From positions 1-24,290 of the forward strand of contig JAUXEE010000002.1 in assembly GCA_030618065.1 (NCBI GenBank): a stretch of DNA of 24,290 nucleotides, given 5' to 3'. The translations under genes and the position numbers were made by a program. This stretch comes from Gemmatimonadota bacterium. GTDB taxonomy: Bacteria > Gemmatimonadota > Gemmatimonadetes > Longimicrobiales > Gaopeijiaceae. Shown here one piece after another: positions 22,990 to 24,290 of the stretch. Under the pieces are notes generated by a model. The model saw nothing but the letters and a program-made list of their open reading frames with translations. It did no database searches and had not been told where the DNA came from. Position 1 is the stretch's first letter; the number at the start of each line of letters is the position of its first letter.

Positions 22990-23003
22990 GGCCAGGTCGG
23001 CCC

Positions 23004-24290
23004 CTACATCCGGATCTGGATGTAGGTCTTGGACCGAAGTTCGTCCAGAATCTGCTCCACCAGCTTTTGTTGCTGAAGGGTCTGCATGATGCGGCTCCTC
23101 AGTTCGGGATCATCCAGACTGTACGGTCCCGCCGGGAGAACCTCCAACACCTTCACGATTCCGAAGCGCGTCTCACCTCGGGCGTCGTACTCCACCGGCT
23201 CAAGAAGCTGACCTGCCTCGGAGCGGGCCAAAGGCTCTGCGAAACCAGGAGGAAGATCCTGGAGGCGGTCGAAGGGAACATGGAGGGTGTCCGGAGATTC
23301 CTGGTCTCCGAACTCTTCTCTCAGCTCCTCGAAGGCCTCCCCTGACTCGAGGCGATCCTTTACCTCCTCAGCTGTCTGGCGGATCCGCCCGATGTCAGCC
23401 GGGGTCGGATCCACAGGGATGAGAATGTGGCTGGCCCGGATCTCACCGGAGCGCCTCCGGTTCACCCGAATGATGTGGAAGCCGAAGGGTGATTCCACCG
23501 GGGGGCTGATTTCATTGACAGCGAGAATGAAGGCGGCGTCATCAAAGGCCTCGACCATCTGACCTCGCCGAAACCAGCCGAGGTCCCCACCGTTGTCCTT
23601 CGATCCGGGGTCCTGGGAGAAGCGCTTGGCCAACTCTCCAAAATCCTCACCCTCCGCGGCCAGAGCCCGGATCCGGCTCGCTTCGGCGAGAGCCCCCTCC
23701 CGGGCCGAGTCCGATGGAGTCGGAACAAGGATGATCTGGACGAAAACCACGGTGGTTGGCCGTTGGCCGATGGCCTCCCGCTGCTCCTCGAAGAACTGTT
23801 GAATCTCTCCTTCTTCGATGATGACCGAGGCCAGGTTGGCGGACCGCTTCGCCATGTACATCTGGTAGAGGCGCTGCTGGCGGATCTGCCCCCGGAGGAA
23901 GTCCCGGTAGGCCGAGAGTGTGAACCCCTGCTGTGCCAGGCTTGTTTGGAACGCCTGCTGGCCGCCGAATTGGCCTACCCGCTGAGCCAGCTCCTCCGAG
24001 ACCATGTCTTCCACCTCGAGATCATCGACAGCGATGGTGGTGTCCTGGATGGCCGCCTGAACGATGAGCTGTTCCCCGATCATCTGATCCAAGATGTCCC
24101 GCTGGAGTCGCACCCATTCCTCAGAGCCCCGGGCAGGGATCTCCACATCCTGGTATTGGAGCTGGAGGATCCTCTCCTCGATCTGGGAAAGGGCGATGAC
24201 CGAGTCGCCGACTACCGCAGCGATGCGGTCCACCAGGCTCGGGTCCTGGGCATGCAGGCCCGGAGACAAGAGGCTCATTCCTGCCGAGAG
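23004..24290 (-). CDS. surA: SurA-type peptidyl-prolyl isomerase/chaperone (5' end outside window)
   Basis: The frame is open to the window edge. The in-frame ATG at 24278 leaves only MSLLSPGLHAQ before the mature start (QDPSLVDRIAAVVGDSVIALSQIEERI), which is too short for a signal peptide, so the true start lies beyond 24290. The SurA N-terminal domain (to about residue 170) is followed by two parvulin (PpiC) domains. The first, about 172-283, contains the pattern FSQDPGSKDNGGDLGWFRRGQMVEAFDDAAF... and FGFHIIRV. The second, about 285-400, starts with RASHILIPVD and is more divergent, without the GG-LGW motif. SurA escorts unfolded outer membrane proteins through the periplasm to the BAM complex. 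It is the first visible gene of the surA-pdxA-ftsEX train. Confidence 0.9.
   Translation of the reverse strand, partial: LSAGMSLLSPGLHAQDPSLVDRIAAVVGDSVIALSQIEERILQLQYQDVEIPARGSEEWVRLQRDILDQMIGEQLIVQAAIQDTTIAVDDLEVEDMVSEELAQRVGQFGGQQAFQTSLAQQGFTLSAYRDFLRGQIRQQRLYQMYMAKRSANLASVIIEEGEIQQFFEEQREAIGQRPTTVVFVQIILVPTPSDSAREGALAEASRIRALAAEGEDFGELAKRFSQDPGSKDNGGDLGWFRRGQMVEAFDDAAFILAVNEISPPVESPFGFHIIRVNRRRSGEIRASHILIPVDPTPADIGRIRQTAEEVKDRLESGEAFEELREEFGDQESPDTLHVPFDRLQDLPPGFAEPLARSEAGQLLEPVEYDARGETRFGIVKVLEVLPAGPYSLDDPELRSRIMQTLQQQKLVEQILDELRSKTYIQIRM

Overview
The window is dense, high-GC bacterial chromosome with about 19 protein genes, no gene-free stretch over 300 bases, and no tRNA, rRNA, CRISPR array or insertion sequence that I can see. 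The organism is didermic: it has a beta-barrel outer membrane protein, a SurA-type periplasmic chaperone, several lipobox lipoproteins and FtsEX with an EnvC-like partner. The order surA-pdxA-ftsE-ftsX-envC-like-holB-moaC, the high GC, short 'C-x-x-PTGP' lipoproteins and pseudo-receiver/AraC regulators suggest Gemmatimonadota or a close relative. That is an inference from memory, not a search result.

Layout. At 1-590 (minus, cut by the window edge) lies a small beta-barrel outer membrane protein. Divergent from it, 753-4115 (plus) holds an exported SH3-repeat protein followed by a large lipoprotein with Ig-like, IPT/TIG and HExxH metalloprotease parts. A zinc-ribbon membrane protein (4192-4965) and an EamA/DMT exporter (minus) follow. 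From 5970 to 8932 is an accessory-looking cluster: a 607-residue GAF-like/TPR protein, a tiny 50-residue lipoprotein whose mature part is almost only three copies of the heptapeptide HTLGSGN, and a divergent pseudo-receiver/AraC regulator. Next come a PBP4-type DD-carboxypeptidase and a PerR-like Fur regulator (minus), an unrecognised 186-residue protein (plus), and a P1B-4-type metal ATPase (minus) overlapping its 3' end.

After a regulatory-looking divergent region (13729-13883) come a small acidic/Gly-rich protein, guaB (IMP dehydrogenase) with a good promoter and a highly structured leader, and a LysM lytic transglycosylase lipoprotein. From 17534 to the right edge, all minus, runs a tight gene train read as surA (partial) -> pdxA -> ftsE -> ftsX -> envC-like -> holB -> moaC. 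It joins outer-membrane protein folding, vitamin B6 synthesis, septal murein hydrolase control, the replication clamp loader and molybdopterin synthesis.

Most notable: (i) the HTLGSGN-repeat lipoprotein beside a TPR protein and an AraC-type regulator. All base differences among its three 21-bp repeats are synonymous, which points to selection on the peptide; a peptide-signalling or peptide-display module is a reasonable but untested hypothesis. (ii) A dispersed 33-bp repeat occurs in two near-identical copies plus one partial copy, all of which can read the same peptide (HLRRASL). (iii) The guaB leader has nested hairpins. (iv) The P1B-4 ATPase has a Cys/His-containing insertion just after its phosphorylation site.
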